IMG/VR virus record: IMGVR_UViG_3300048597_000670
Span: 1 to 49,700 of that record
DNA: 49,700 bases
From: a virus
Strand: one strand, 5' to 3'
Shown here: positions 40,201 to 45,972 of the stretch, piece after piece
Position numbering within the stretch: position 1 is the stretch's first letter
How the letters are laid out: the number at the start of each line of letters is the position of its first letter
Position numbers and translations under genes: made by a program
Notes under the pieces: generated by a model
Database searches by the model: none
Told to the model about the DNA's origin: nothing
Seen by the model: the letters and a program-made list of their open reading frames with translations, nothing else

Positions 40201-42687
40201 GGCAAGCTGGAGGACGTTACCGAGAGCGTCGGTGCTGCGGCCTCGGCCTCAGCCGCCGCAACCTCGGCCTCGGCCGCGTCCACCAGCGCAGGAACGGCGG
40301 GCACGCAAGCGAGTGCTGCGAGCACCAGTGCAACCAACGCCGCGACCTCCGCGTCCTCGGCGGGAACTAGCGCAACCAACGCGTCAGCTTCTGCTACCTC
40401 AGCGAGTGGCAGCGCTACGTCGGCCGCCACCTCCGCAACGACCGCTGCCGGTTCCGCGACGACGGCGGGTACGCAAGCGGGGATCGCGACGACGCAAGCG
40501 ACCAACGCGAGCAACAGCGCCGCTGCCGCAGCGTCGAGCGCCGTCCTCGCCGCCTCCGTCGGTTCGCAGGCTCTCAACCCAAACCCCGTATGGGCCAACT
40601 GGACTAACCCTGCTGCGGAACCGGGATCGTGGTCGAGGTGGGCTGGCGGTGGAACGGTAACGCGCGTCACAGGTCGAGCGAACACTTCGCCATATGCAGC
40701 TCAGATCGCGGTCGGAGCAAACCAGTCGGACGGGTTCTCTACTCCCGTGACGCTTGAGACAAACTCTTGGTACGTCCTCGAATACGACGCCACTCTGACG
40801 GCTGGCGACCTCGACCACGTTTATGCGTATCTCCAAGGTGCGTATTGGGAACTGGAAACCACCCCCGACATCAGCGGCAGCGCACCCGGCACCGGCACTG
40901 TTGGTCGACTGTATCAGTGGCGCATCCTTTACAAATGGCCGGGTGCGTCCGGCACCGGCTACCTGTACGGTCTGACCGGCTGGTCGGGTCTCACGCCAAC
41001 GTGGGGCGCAAAGACGATCACTTGGGAGCGCATCGCGGTTCGTCCCGCGTCGGCAGGCGAGGTCGAGACCGGCATCGCGCGCAACGGCAGCGCCACGCTC
41101 TCGGCTGAGATTGCCGCTCGCGCTGCGACCGCTGCGTCTGCGACCGCTGCGGTGGCAACGTCCGTCACGACGCTAACTGCGCGTGTGGATGCGAACCCCA
41201 ATATCTTCGACAACTCCAGCTTCTCCAAAGGCCTCGTTGGGGTGGCCTACAACTCCATCGGCATGGAAGGGCCAACGACCGTCTACCCCGACATAGCCCG
41301 CAGCGTGTTGGTCAAGGGTTACGCTGCAAGCGCGACCGTTGCTGACTACGCGCAGTTCTCCATTGACGTTCCGATTGACACCTCGGGCGACGGAACGGGC
41401 ACGGGCCGGACAGGCACGTTCACCTTCTCCTGCGGCTTCTACAACTACGGAATGACCACCGGCGACATTGTGCTCTACATTCAGGGCATCAACAGCGGCT
41501 CGGGTACGGAGGTTGGCTACAGCGGCAACCTCAAGCATATTTATTCGCCCGACGTGGCAACCAAGCGAGTTTCCGCGACGGTTGTTCTGACGACTGCAAG
41601 CAAGATGATCCGCATCGGGTTCCATTACCTGACGGGTAACGCTTATGGCGGCTCGGGTGGCGGCCTGTTCACTTGGGACTGGAAGCTGGAAAGAGGCGCG
41701 ATTGCCACCAGCATGAGCGTGGAGGCGCAGATCGCCAGCACGCAGTCGGTTGCGGTCGACACGGCGGACAAGATGACCGCGCTCTACTCGGTGGATGTGA
41801 GCACGAGCGCGAGCAAGGCGGGCTTCGTCATCGCGTCCGGCGCGGTTAGCTATTTCGATGTCTACGCCGATCGGTTTCGGATCTGGGACGGGGCGCAGCG
41901 GGTGCTCGCCTTCCAGGTGGTCAACGGGCAGACCCAGATTCGCGATGCGCTGATCCGCTCGCTCAGCGTTTATCCCAACGCCACGGCGACGATCGCGCAT
42001 CCGGTGCAGCTGCGGCCACTGCTCTATACCGGTGCTGCCGGGGCGACGATCACCTTCCCCGGCACCTACGACACCGGCATCCCCTATGTGCGGTATGCCG
42101 GCGGCATCACGCCCGCTGTCACCGCCGGGCAGTCGGTCGACATCAGCGCCTATGACGTGAGCCCCACCGGCTTCAAGATCCGGGCGAAGAAGTTCACGCC
42201 CGGCACGATCACCAACCAGACCTCGTCGGCTGGATCGAATGTCGGCGGCACGCCCGAATGGCGCTGCTCGAAGCCCAGCACGCAGGACGCCGACAGCAAC
42301 GCCTATGTCTACACGTTCAGCGGCACTGCGGCGCTGCAGTCGAGCGAGCCGATCGGCGGCGGCAATGTGCGCGGCGAGTATGCCGCGCAGATCCTGATCT
42401 ATTGCCGCCCGAACGGCGGGTCGTGGACCTATGTCCGCACCGAGACGGTCGCGTTCACCTACACCGCCTCCGGATCGGTGCCGAGTACGCGGTCGTTCAG
42501 CGGCTTCGTCTCGCCCTCGACCCTGCCGGCGATCGGCGCGAACGACGGCAGCAACCACTTCGGCATCCACCCCGGCACTGGCGCGACGATCACCGCCTTC
42601 GCCGGCGTCACCTACACCACCACCGCCACCTCGAGCGAAAGCGACCTCAGCGGCAGCTTCACGTTCGAGGTCTGGGCCCCGACTTAA
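34288..42687 (+). CDS. Giant tail tip/host-specificity protein (gpJ-like) with fused fibre modules
   Basis: A 2799-residue protein. The first about 1050 residues are a gpJ-type tail tip: SYAVEGASNELRLFGQVPVVLGERRVV, RMLLTAGLGPAQIGDILIG, fibronectin-like segments around 840-1040. From about 1062 come four Ala/Ser/Thr-rich helical stretches alternating with globular domains, each starting like LPSNFIDSEQWL, WPSTFEDDGKFW, MLPSGFQEDGTHW or LNPNPVWANWTNP and ending ...DVTE. The C-terminal region contains ALYSVDVSTSASKAGFVIASG (DUF1983 type). Lambda gpJ is far shorter (about 1130 residues). It seems to combine tip and side fibre in one chain and should set host range. Confidence 0.9.
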   Translation: MTDTLTDRPALRAVTHARAADAVREPELLSGAADAFILDRAFGSEPRHVPVPEGSSILEALEIGGVAPKRARRCVVQLDGVTVPQTEWESRRLKAGERLAVGIRPGRGKSSPLRILLQLVLFAVSVFFPAASPWAIGLVNVLGRILDAALVKPPQRKEDPAEKPSYAVEGASNELRLFGQVPVVLGERRVVLLHAARPYSEIVGDDVHYRMLLTAGLGPAQIGDILIGATPAGSYTTPPEIEIRTGAPGEPPVTLFTTSPREAAGGGTLVGNGSWVERETEPDTDEISLDWLFERGLVRFDSDGKRKEASVTLDIKWKRADEPDREDQSEWLSILPTAEQAETAARTVAGDSASRLQITTLEDYVAWRTAIATSGAADAEFTVTAADTKPVRRNKRWAVPPAQYRVATRRVTPDAGNDRISDEVQWSVLRSVQSTPPKVPEGATLIAIAIKATGQLQGTIEPISALVTSIRPTWDGTAFTGAAPTRNPGDLIVAALTGPGNSRPQPLSRLAIANLGAFAELCTARGWHADFVIEDGRSVADAVRQIAACGRGAMTRIDGQFGVWADVPRLTSGQLYTPRNSRGFKARKRFVPEVHALRIPFPNRDKEHRTDELTVYADGYTKDNATLIEVMPVDGVTGPDQIHEMGRYYLAQLKLRPESYSLTADIEHAASAVGDVAYLQHDAILVGIASARVVMRLVDEGGLVIGVRLDDEVPMQDGTLYGLRIRRSDITFDLPVVTEEGFTADVLFTDPVAADDAPRAGDLVSFGERGLETIEAVCTRKGRPAADKSVELEFEPYGHPGIDDATTGPIPPWDSKITRPFRPRPPTPTIKGVVWREDGIIVDFAVPPSRESEVAGFAVRWRETPPSGAERSWERLPDLRASDRRLVTPAPGLGLAYDIELTAFDPTGLSGPAVRTFEVEAEDAVPAPDLTSVTGVSKAGAGAAAVPVLQAVYAPNIEDNLLRLVVQVGPAGAAEEDFVSAGSLDPKAGQGEVAITAPPGGTVDVRLRHETRRGAFSDWVTETGVTLPGLVATDTTHVGGTAATDLLDQLAAAETAIADLTTIYGDTVSAAASAAAAATSAADALAASLTAIDAKDASEAAQAASEAAQGLAETAKGLAEAAASDAADAYAAAASEAAAALTQALAASGSATAAAGSASTASSQASAAAGSASAAAASVTAATTQASNASVSASNAATSATNASNSASAASTSAVSARSSAAATLPSNFIDSEQWLAERGVYTISGGKWTATANMAGVMSRGTMPVVAGKTYRIRHRVRVTSNAPTPADNRTWTGVYVRDTAGTVLSAWWLVGDIQQVVADGWVTHSTTFTGDLALTSWPTAATFQPTGVIAWKASNVASGATAEADLLELTDVTESTAAAGSASAAATSASSASTSATNAGTQASAASTSATNAATSAGAASTSAGAASTSASNAATSASTATTQANNAATSATAAANSATAAGGSATAASTSASTASTQATNAGNSATSAAASAVTATSTAAKTWPSTFEDDGKFWATNTGLYDAASLGSYTLGGFSWPAVSGVGKVFQTAGSTVGTLGHLAPIPLIALHSYKFTIKRRETVAATNTSGARQAYYGMWTFNADGALNGAAVYWLGSATISGVGGAWVEQTATVTTETIRGAHASFANAAFIRPIFHYQWAADAGVGYTSNGTEQTAFYEVRDVTAEVAAAGSAAAAASSASSASTSQTAAGTSATAAASSATSAATSAGAASTSAGAASSSASNAASSASTATTQANAASTSATNAANSATAAGGSASAAATSASTAATHATNAGNSSTSATAAAVTAKSVAAFMLPSGFQEDGTHWFNGYAGDPATRTSITAGGVYSFATVSGVGRVLRITGTSTDTSSVGVLNIAAGRTYRATVTGRVNGTKTGAVGLTVYALGLNSSYNYVYVAGDMATVVVTASETWFTVTATVSGTTALANGAAFMRILLRTDSASSNVIEWSQGKLEDVTESVGAAASASAAATSASAASTSAGTAGTQASAASTSATNAATSASSAGTSATNASASATSASGSATSAATSATTAAGSATTAGTQAGIATTQATNASNSAAAAASSAVLAASVGSQALNPNPVWANWTNPAAEPGSWSRWAGGGTVTRVTGRANTSPYAAQIAVGANQSDGFSTPVTLETNSWYVLEYDATLTAGDLDHVYAYLQGAYWELETTPDISGSAPGTGTVGRLYQWRILYKWPGASGTGYLYGLTGWSGLTPTWGAKTITWERIAVRPASAGEVETGIARNGSATLSAEIAARAATAASATAAVATSVTTLTARVDANPNIFDNSSFSKGLVGVAYNSIGMEGPTTVYPDIARSVLVKGYAASATVADYAQFSIDVPIDTSGDGTGTGRTGTFTFSCGFYNYGMTTGDIVLYIQGINSGSGTEVGYSGNLKHIYSPDVATKRVSATVVLTTASKMIRIGFHYLTGNAYGGSGGGLFTWDWKLERGAIATSMSVEAQIASTQSVAVDTADKMTALYSVDVSTSASKAGFVIASGAVSYFDVYADRFRIWDGAQRVLAFQVVNGQTQIRDALIRSLSVYPNATATIAHPVQLRPLLYTGAAGATITFPGTYDTGIPYVRYAGGITPAVTAGQSVDISAYDVSPTGFKIRAKKFTPGTITNQTSSAGSNVGGTPEWRCSKPSTQDADSNAYVYTFSGTAALQSSEPIGGGNVRGEYAAQILIYCRPNGGSWTYVRTETVAFTYTASGSVPSTRSFSGFVSPSTLPAIGANDGSNHFGIHPGTGATITAFAGVTYTTTATSSESDLSGSFTFEVWAPT
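37470..41165 (+). repeat. Repeated Ala/Ser/Thr linker plus domain modules in the tip protein
   Basis: Four units, each of about 110-165 residues of imperfect ATSASxASTSATNA-type helical repeats followed by a globular domain of about 150-180 residues. Linkers lie at about residues 1062-1225, 1379-1507, 1690-1816 and 1979-2091. The first three globular domains end in a shared D-V-T-(E/A)-(S/E) before the next linker; the fourth runs into a short Ala-rich segment. Confidence 0.75.
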
Positions 42688-42722
42688 CCCGCGGCCGCGG
42701 CCGCATGACGATGGAGACAACG

Positions 42723-43010
42723 ATGACCCCGCTTCTCGCTTTCGCCGCCCAGGCGGAGGCCTTCGCCGCCGCGGCGGCCTCGTTCCTGGAGGACGACCAG
42801 AACAAGCTGGCGCTGCTGAAGGGCAGCTCGCCCGGCGGCCTCAACGCCTATGCCGTGCTGACGCAGATCCTGCCGGGCCTCGCGGGGCAGCTGCGCGAGC
42901 AGGACCGGATTGTGAATCCGCCGCCGCCGCCGGCGCCGATGGTGCCGCCCGGCTTCAAGCTGGTGCCGATCGATGAGGGCGGCGAGACGCCCGCCAACGA
43001 CGAAACCTGA
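42723..43010 (+). CDS. Small hypothetical protein after the tip gene
   Basis: A 95-residue protein, start ATG 42723 with GGAG six bases upstream. Upstream Mets at 42705 and 42711 are less well placed. The first half is Ala-rich and helical (LLAFAAQAEAFAAAAASFL), the second Pro-rich (PPPPPAPMVPPGF), acidic at its end. Unknown; perhaps a tip or fibre accessory. It is the last gene of the structural operon before a strong terminator. The short gap before it contains the palindrome GCGGCCGCGGCCGC (42691-42704). Confidence 0.6.
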   Translation: MTPLLAFAAQAEAFAAAAASFLEDDQNKLALLKGSSPGGLNAYAVLTQILPGLAGQLREQDRIVNPPPPPAPMVPPGFKLVPIDEGGETPANDET

Positions 43011-43013
43011 CGA

Positions 43014-43035
43014 CCCGCCCGCGAGGCGGGTTTTT
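43014..43035 (+). terminator. Rho-independent terminator after the tail genes
   Basis: Perfect six-pair stem CCCGCC/GGCGGG with loop CGCGA, followed by TTTTT. Lies four bases after the preceding stop codon. It would separate tail gene transcription from lysis genes, at least partly. Confidence 0.85.
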
Positions 43036-43057
43036 CATTTCACGAGGAGAGAGGCGA

Positions 43058-43588
43058 ATGGACATTCCGCCGAACTACGCCTGGCTTGCCAAGGAGCCCG
43101 GCCCGAACATGCTCAAGGCGGCGCTCGCGCTGTACGGGACGACGGAAGTCGTCGGGGAGCGCGACAGCCCGATCATCATGGGGTGGGCCAAAGAGTGCGG
43201 CTTGTCCGCCGCCTATTCCGCCGACAGCGTGCCGTGGTGCGGCCTGTTCATGGCGGTGTGCGCGCAGCGGGCAGGGTGGGACGTGCCGGCGAAACCGCTG
43301 TGGGCGCTCAACTGGAGCAAGTTCGGCACCGATTCGGGCCAGCCTGAGCTTGGCGATGTGCTCGCGTTCGTGCGGCCTGGCGGTGGGCACGTCGCGCTCT
43401 ATGTCGGCGAGGACTCCAATCACTACCATGTGCTGGGCGGCAACCAGTCCGACCGCGTGTCGATCATGCGGATCGAGAAGCTGCGGCTCTACGCGGCGCG
43501 CCGGCCGGTGTGGAAGACCGCAGAGCCGCTGAACCGGCGCGTCGTGCGTCTGCAGCCCGTTGGCGCCATCTCGCGTGACGAGGCCTAA
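43058..43588 (+). CDS. Endolysin, TIGR02594/CHAP-like cysteine peptidase
   Basis: A 176-residue endolysin of the TIGR02594 type. It starts MDIPPNYAWLAKEPGPNMLKAALALYG, with the likely catalytic Cys61 in SVPWCGLFMAV, His111 in PGGGHVALYVGED and Asn129 in VLGGNQSD. It should cleave peptide bonds of peptidoglycan. No signal peptide is visible, so it would use the holin for release. Preceded by GAGGAGAGAGG, a strong ribosome site. Confidence 0.85.
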   Translation: MDIPPNYAWLAKEPGPNMLKAALALYGTTEVVGERDSPIIMGWAKECGLSAAYSADSVPWCGLFMAVCAQRAGWDVPAKPLWALNWSKFGTDSGQPELGDVLAFVRPGGGHVALYVGEDSNHYHVLGGNQSDRVSIMRIEKLRLYAARRPVWKTAEPLNRRVVRLQPVGAISRDEA

Positions 43589-43590
43589 CC

Positions 43591-43923
43591 ATGGGCAACT
43601 CCTTTCTCGACTGGCTTTGGGCGGTGGGACTTGCCTCGCTGGGCATCGTCGCCCGGCTCGGCCACGCCTGGGCGCAGAGCAAGCAGGACGCCGATGCCAA
43701 GCAGGTCACGGCCCGCGACATGATCGGCGCCCTGATCGCCGCCCCGACGTTGGGGATTATCGGCATGGGCATCGGCCAATGGCTGAAGCTGCCCGACGCC
43801 AGCATCGGCGCGATGATCGGCTTTATGGGCTTGCTCGGACCGGCGGCGCTGATCGCGATCTGGGACAAGGTGGCGGACGCCGCTCTGTCGGTCTTCAAGG
43901 GCCGGAACGGGGGCGACAAATGA
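43591..43923 (+). CDS. Holin candidate
   Basis: A 110-residue membrane protein between endolysin and spanin genes, as expected of a holin. Three hydrophobic segments are visible: about 5-23 (FLDWLWAVGLASLGIVARL), 44-63 (MIGALIAAPTLGIIGMGIG) and 71-92 (IGAMIGFMGLLGPAALIAIW), with a basic C-terminus (KGRNGGDK). It should form holes in the inner membrane. The stop overlaps the next gene by four bases (ATGA). Confidence 0.7.
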   Translation: MGNSFLDWLWAVGLASLGIVARLGHAWAQSKQDADAKQVTARDMIGALIAAPTLGIIGMGIGQWLKLPDASIGAMIGFMGLLGPAALIAIWDKVADAALSVFKGRNGGDK

Positions 43924-44060
43924 TCGACGTCCTCGCCAAGGTCCGCAATCGCTGGATCAACTACGCCGCCCTGGCCGGGGTAGCATTCTCGCTGGGGTAC
44001 GGCCTTGCCGTCGTCGACACGGCGTGCCGGTTCCCTGACTGGCTGGGGCGCTTCTTATGA
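43920..44060 (+). CDS. Small single-span membrane protein of the lysis cassette
   Basis: A 46-residue protein. MIDVLAKVRNRW is basic and amphipathic, then NYAALAGVAFSLGYGLAVV (about 14-32) is a single transmembrane segment. Four-base overlaps at both ends argue that it is a real gene. It could be an antiholin or a second holin. No family recognised. Confidence 0.55.
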   Translation: MIDVLAKVRNRWINYAALAGVAFSLGYGLAVVDTACRFPDWLGRFL

Positions 44061-44443
44061 CCGCGGCCCTTGCCTTCCTGACCTCGCCGCTCGGCCGCTG
44101 GGTCGCCGCCGGGCTAGCTGTAGTTGCGCTGGCGTTTGGCCTGTGGCGCTGGGATGCGGCGCGGATCGCCCGGCATGAGGAAGCTGCCACGCGCGCCTGC
44201 AACGCCGCCCACGCGGCCGCGGGTGTCAAGGCGGAGGCGGATGCCCGCGCCGCCATCCGGTCCAGCGAGGAAGCCGCCTATGCGAAGGGCGTGGCCGATG
44301 CGCAGGGCAGGGCGGAAGACACCGCCGCCCGCGAGACCGAAACCGAAACCGTGATCCGAGAGGTTGTCCGCAATGTCCCTGCGACGTGCGTCTATGACGC
44401 TGCTGCTGCTGAGCGCCTTAACAGCCTGCGCCGCGACCCCTGA
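44057..44443 (+). CDS. Rz-like inner-membrane spanin
   Basis: A 128-residue protein with an N-terminal signal anchor (LGRWVAAGLAVVALAFGLW, about 12-30) followed by a long Ala/Glu-rich helix (about 34-110: EEAATRACNAAHAAAGVKAEADAR, ETETETVIREVV). This is the i-spanin layout: anchored inside, coiled coil across the periplasm. A second, different-frame gene with a lipobox begins inside its 3' end, as in lambda Rz/Rz1. Confidence 0.78.
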   Translation: MTAALAFLTSPLGRWVAAGLAVVALAFGLWRWDAARIARHEEAATRACNAAHAAAGVKAEADARAAIRSSEEAAYAKGVADAQGRAEDTAARETETETVIREVVRNVPATCVYDAAAAERLNSLRRDP

Positions 44444-44642
44444 GCCGGTGGCCGTCGTGCCGCCGGACCTGGTGCGCCCGCCCTGTCGGCCGCCGGCGGA
44501 CCTCATGGTCAAGCCGAGCATCCCGCTGATCCGCGCCGGCGAGCCCATGGCCGAGCGTGCTGCCCGCGACGGGACGTGGATGACCACGACCGCGCGGGAT
44601 TTCGCCGCGCTGCAGTTCTGGATCAAGGATGCCTGCCAATGA
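44373..44642 (+). CDS. Rz1-like outer-membrane lipoprotein spanin
   Basis: An 89-residue lipoprotein in a +1 frame relative to Rz, beginning MSLRRASMTLLLLSALTACA with lipobox LTAC (Cys about 19). The mature part is Pro-rich (PEPVAVVPPDLVRPPCRPPADL), typical of o-spanins. It overlaps the i-spanin gene by 71 bases and runs on past its end. It should join with the i-spanin to fuse inner and outer membranes at lysis. A TTG three codons earlier or an ATG seven codons later are alternative starts. Confidence 0.78.
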   Translation: MSLRRASMTLLLLSALTACAATPEPVAVVPPDLVRPPCRPPADLMVKPSIPLIRAGEPMAERAARDGTWMTTTARDFAALQFWIKDACQ

Positions 44643-44968
44643 CCTTCACCGAAATGCTCGAGGCGGCGATCGTCTTTGCGCCTCACATGCTCGTGGCGCT
44701 CGCCTTCGCGTTGAACGTCGCCGACGCGCTGCTCACGGATGCGATCATTGCCCGCGGTGGGCGGGAATCGAACCCGTTCATGGCGTTCCTGATGGCCTGG
44801 CCGCTCACCCGCCCGCTGCGCTGGGCGATCAAGCTGGCGGTCGTCGTCGGGTACTGCTGGCTCGCCTGGCCGCATATCTGGGCGCTGGCGCTGTTCTGCG
44901 CGCCGTTCGTGTGGGTCGTCTGGCACAACGCTCGCGTTCTTAGGCGCCAGCTCGCGCGTTCGCGATGA
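44639..44968 (+). CDS. Three-to-four-span membrane protein (DUF5658-like)
   Basis: A 109-residue protein overlapping the o-spanin stop (ATGA). Hydrophobic segments lie at about 8-26 (AAIVFAPHMLVALAFAL), 46-55, 62-77 and 80-95 (WALALFCAPFVWVV). The pattern N-V-A-D-A-x-x-T near 26-33 with ARGGRESNPFM resembles small DUF5658-type membrane proteins. Function unknown; perhaps lysis control or a conversion protein. Confidence 0.6.
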   Translation: MTFTEMLEAAIVFAPHMLVALAFALNVADALLTDAIIARGGRESNPFMAFLMAWPLTRPLRWAIKLAVVVGYCWLAWPHIWALALFCAPFVWVVWHNARVLRRQLARSR

Positions 44969-45170
44969 CATCCCAGCCCTGCGGGGCCTGACTTAGACCC
45001 GGTCGCGTCTGCGGCCGGAACGCCCCGCCGCTGAGGCGGGGGTTGGAGCGTTGGCGCGCTCCGAACCGCGAGGCGTGAACCTCGCCCTTTCGACGACGGC
45101 CGCCGCCGGCAGGCCCGCACCCTGAGCCCAGGGCGGGACCATCCGACGCGGCCCAAGGGCCGAGGTCAAG
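44969..45170. other. Intergenic run of consecutive hairpins
   Basis: Two hundred bases without a gene. Strong stems in order: GCCC/GGGC (44976-44987), CCCCGCC/GGCGGGG (45023-45041), GGAGCG/CGCTCC (45045-45062), GCGAGG/CCTCGC (45068-45085, followed by CCTTT), CCCTG/CAGGG (45120-45133) nested in CCCG/CGGG, and CGGCC/GGCCG (45149-45162). None has a proper T-run. It may be a structured RNA, a set of weak terminators or mRNA ends. High GC inflates chance pairing. Confidence 0.4.
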
Positions 45171-45884
45171 ATGGAGCCGAACGAGACACCCCGCACTACT
45201 CCTTTCGATCGCCTGGCGGCCGCCGTGGCGGCCGTGATGACCGATCATGTCCGCATCGGCGATGCGGCGTTGTTCCTCGGCGACTGTCACGCGGCGCTCG
45301 AGATTCTGCGCGGGCAGATCGACGCCCTCGTCGCCGACCCGCCTTATGGCATCGGCTATGTGCCGGGCGGGGGCGGGCAGCACAAATTCGCGCATGTCGC
45401 GATCGCCGGCGATGATCGGCCGTTCGACCCGCGGCCGCTGCTGGGCCTGGCGCCGATCACCTGCCTGTGGGGCGCGAACCACTACGCCTCGCGCCTGCCG
45501 GATTCGCCGGGCTGGCTGGTCTGGGACAAGCGGATCGGGAAGCTGCGCACGCATCAGGCGGACGGCGAGCTCGCCTGGACGTCGAGCCGCCGGCCGGCGC
45601 GGGTGAAGAACCTGCTATGGAGCGGCGCAGCGCGCGGGAGCGAACGCGGTGAGCACTGGCACCCGACGCAGAAGAGCCTACAGATCATGATGTGGTGCAT
45701 GGCCGAACTGGGCGTGCGGCGCGGCGCGGTGGTGGCCGATCCCTATATGGGGTCGGGTACCACGGGGTTGGCGTGCCTGCGGACCGGGCGGCGGTTCATC
45801 GGGATCGAACTGGAGCGGCGCTGGTTCGATGCTGCGTGTGAGAGGGTGGGGCGTGAGGTTGCCCAAGGGAATCTCTTCCCCTAG
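45171..45884 (+). CDS. Orphan beta-class N6-adenine/N4-cytosine DNA methyltransferase
   Basis: A 237-residue methyltransferase. The catalytic DPPY (about 57-60, in ADPPYGIGY) comes before the SAM-binding DPYMGSGTTG (about 191-200), so the motif order is the beta class. HPTQKS (about 164-169) is the motif X region found in CcrM-like and other N6 enzymes. There is no paired nuclease nearby in the same frame block, so it is an orphan or solitary enzyme, possibly self-protecting phage DNA. Its target sequence is not readable here. Confidence 0.88.
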   Translation: MEPNETPRTTPFDRLAAAVAAVMTDHVRIGDAALFLGDCHAALEILRGQIDALVADPPYGIGYVPGGGGQHKFAHVAIAGDDRPFDPRPLLGLAPITCLWGANHYASRLPDSPGWLVWDKRIGKLRTHQADGELAWTSSRRPARVKNLLWSGAARGSERGEHWHPTQKSLQIMMWCMAELGVRRGAVVADPYMGSGTTGLACLRTGRRFIGIELERRWFDAACERVGREVAQGNLFP

Positions 45885-45899
45885 GACTGAGTTGGGGTA

Positions 45900-45937
45900 T
45901 TGCGACGCTTGTGAAGTGTCGCAACATTCTCTACAGT
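45900..45937 (+). promoter_or_regulatory. Promoter with overlapping dyad upstream of the R-M operon
   Basis: Inverted repeat TTGCGAC (45900-45906) / GTCGCAA (45918-45924) overlaps a promoter candidate: -35 TTGTGA (45909-45914), 17-base spacer, -10 TACAGT (45932-45937). Transcription would start near 45944, about 29 bases before the GTG at 45973. The dyad is placed as an operator; no regulator gene is recognised in the cassette. Confidence 0.45.
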
Positions 45938-45972
45938 CTAGCCCTTGAGTTACAGCGAGCGGGACGCAACGC

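Noticed and set aside
37470-41165. CRISPR-like array
   Set aside because: Repetition is at the codon level of an Ala/Ser/Thr-rich protein segment, with no constant repeat or regular spacer length.
41173-42720. Minus-strand open frame of about 515 codons
   Set aside because: Antisense to the C-terminal part of the tip protein; composition is typical of a shadow frame.
45023-45041. Rho-independent terminator
   Set aside because: Strong stem, but followed by GTTGG rather than a T-run; kept only as part of the hairpin row.
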